A DNA stretch of 6,215 bases from Actinomycetota bacterium (lineage in GTDB: Bacteria > Actinomycetota > Acidimicrobiia > Acidimicrobiales > AC-14). A program made the translations under genes and the position numbers. Position 1 is the first letter of the stretch; every line of letters starts with the position of its first letter. This document shows positions 5,378 through 6,215 of the stretch, one piece after another. The notes below the pieces were generated by a model. That model had not been told where the DNA came from and did no database searches. It was given only the letters and a program-made list of their open reading frames with translations. Location: positions 1 to 6,215 of the forward strand of contig JAIVIH010000038.1 of NCBI GenBank assembly GCA_020200615.1, in the 5' to 3' direction.

Positions 5378-5970
5378 AACAAGCATCGACCGCCAGGCTC
5401 TTGGGGCCCATCGCCGTGCTCGTCCCCGTCAAGGCCTTCGCCGAGGCCAAGCTTCGCCTGGCGCCCGCCCTCCCCCCGGCCGCCCGGGCTGAGCTGGCTC
5501 GGTCGATGGCCACCCATGTGCTCGCCGCGGCCCGACCTCTCCCTACCGCGGTCGTGTGCGACGACGCCGATGTCGCCGCCTGGGCACGTGAGCGAGGGGC
5601 GCTGGTCATCTGGGAGCCCGAGAGAGGGCTGAACCGCGCCGTCGAGGCGGGCGTGCAGCGCCTCTCGGTGGCCGGTGCGGAACGGGTGATCGTGGCTCAC
5701 GGCGACCTCCCCCTGGCCGGGGGGCTCACGTGGATCGCCCGCTTCTCCGGCGTCACCGTCGTGCCCGACAGGGCCGGGAACGGGACCAACGTGATCTGCG
5801 TTCCCTCCGCCGCCGGGTTCACCTTCTCCTACGGCCCCGGCTCCTTCACCCGGCACACAACGGAAGCTCTGCGCCTGGGCCTCCCCCTCCGGGTCGTGAG
5901 AGAGCCCGGCCTCGGGCTCGACGTGGACACCCCGGCCGACCTCGTGCGCCGCGCCGGCGCGCCGGCGTGA
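5353..5970 (+). CDS. fbiD: Phosphoenolpyruvate/2-phospho-L-lactate guanylyltransferase of F420 synthesis
   Basis: This FbiD/CofC nucleotidyltransferase joins GMP from GTP to a phosphorylated three-carbon acid. In mycobacteria this is phosphoenolpyruvate, giving EPPG, which FbiA then couples to Fo on the way to coenzyme F420. Numbered from GTG 5353 (205 residues): VPVKAFAEAKLRLAP (24-38, nucleotide-binding loop), a CDDADV strand turn (69-74), HGDLP (116-120, metal/nucleotide), VVPDRAGNGTNV (136-147), FSYGPGSFTRH (158-168) and LGLDVDTPADL (187-197). These are the family's diagnostic blocks. Start choice is open: GTG 5353 overlaps the previous stop by four bases (GTGA), but residues 2-18 are not conserved. 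TTG 5401 or GTG 5416 would start close to the usual N-terminus, giving 189 or 184 residues. The stop is followed after one base by the next gene. The substrate preference cannot be read from sequence. Confidence 0.92.
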   Translation: MTRPGGGSQQASTARLLGPIAVLVPVKAFAEAKLRLAPALPPAARAELARSMATHVLAAARPLPTAVVCDDADVAAWARERGALVIWEPERGLNRAVEAGVQRLSVAGAERVIVAHGDLPLAGGLTWIARFSGVTVVPDRAGNGTNVICVPSAAGFTFSYGPGSFTRHTTEALRLGLPLRVVREPGLGLDVDTPADLVRRAGAPA

Positions 5971-5971
5971 A

Positions 5972-6215
5972 GTGACCAGCAACGATCTCGCCCCGCCCAC
6001 TCGCGCCTTGGCCATCGGCGCCCACCCCGACGATGTCGAGTTCGGGTGCGGAGGAACGCTGGCCAAGTGGGTGGCGGCCGGTTGCGAGATCCACCACCTC
6101 ATCTGCACCGACGGGTCGAAGGGGTCCTGGTCGCCCGACGAGGACCTGGCTGCCCTCGTGGCCACGCGCCAGCAGGAGCAGCGAGCGGCGTCCGTGGCCC
6201 TGGGCGGGCGGGGGG
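5972..6215 (+). CDS. LmbE/PIG-L family deacetylase, 3' end beyond the window
   Basis: The frame opens at GTG 5972, one base after the fbiD stop (TGA-A-GTG), and runs off the window after 81 codons with no stop. The signature AHPDDVEFGCGGTLAKW (17-33) is the zinc-binding start of the LmbE/PIG-L fold, in which H18 and D21 would be metal ligands and D20 the general base. It continues with HHLICTDGSKGSW (42-54) and the helix ATRQQEQRAAS. The family hydrolyses N-acetyl groups on sugars and related compounds, such as GlcNAc-inositol in mycothiol synthesis (MshB) or its mycothiol-conjugate relative Mca. The visible part does not tell which substrate applies. No good ribosome binding site is seen, so translation probably depends on coupling with fbiD. 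Confidence 0.9.
   Translation, partial: MTSNDLAPPTRALAIGAHPDDVEFGCGGTLAKWVAAGCEIHHLICTDGSKGSWSPDEDLAALVATRQQEQRAASVALGGRG

Noticed and set aside
6203..6215. G-rich run at the right edge of the window
   Set aside because: It falls inside the open LmbE frame and is cut by the window end, so no separate feature can be supported.

Overview
This is a GC-rich (about 70% by eye) bacterial window that reads like an actinomycete chromosome. It has frequent GTG starts, tightly packed genes, an FbiD/CofC-type coenzyme F420 gene, and a MoxR / DUF58 / VWA cluster of the kind known from mycobacteria (Rv1479-Rv1480-Rv1481). An uncultured member of the Acidimicrobiia or a relative is plausible, but I cannot fix the taxon from sequence alone.

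Layout. Positions 1-27 (minus) hold the first codons of a gene leaving the window, perhaps an acyl-CoA dehydrogenase. A 170-base regulatory-looking gap with two inverted repeats lies behind it. Positions 199-4122 are a minus-strand run, read right to left: gpsA (glycerol-3-phosphate dehydrogenase), a MoxR AAA+ ATPase, a DUF58 protein and a membrane-anchored VWA protein. From 4188 to the window end a divergent plus-strand run encodes a calcineurin-type metallophosphoesterase, a small dimeric alpha/beta-barrel (ABM-like) protein, FbiD/CofC (a guanylyltransferase of F420 synthesis) and the start of an LmbE/PIG-L deacetylase. Gaps in the plus run are -4 to +2 bases, so translational coupling is likely.

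Main oddity. The DUF58 and VWA genes do not end and begin normally. Near 1083-1090 the reading jumps from the DUF58 frame, before its usual C-terminal tail, to the VWA frame, after its usual first membrane segment. The two frames differ. The simplest reading is a deletion of a few hundred bases removing the end of one gene and the start of the next, either a real lesion or an assembly artefact.

Other points: TANNNT boxes 6-7 bases before GTG codons on both sides of the 4123-4187 divergent gap suggest paired leaderless promoters; a perfect 10-bp stem-loop sits exactly on the GTGA stop/start overlap entering fbiD; and gpsA/fbiD divergence resembles the mycobacterial Rv2982c/Rv2983 arrangement, with two extra genes inserted. 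I see no convincing wholly new system, RNA gene, CRISPR array or mobile element.
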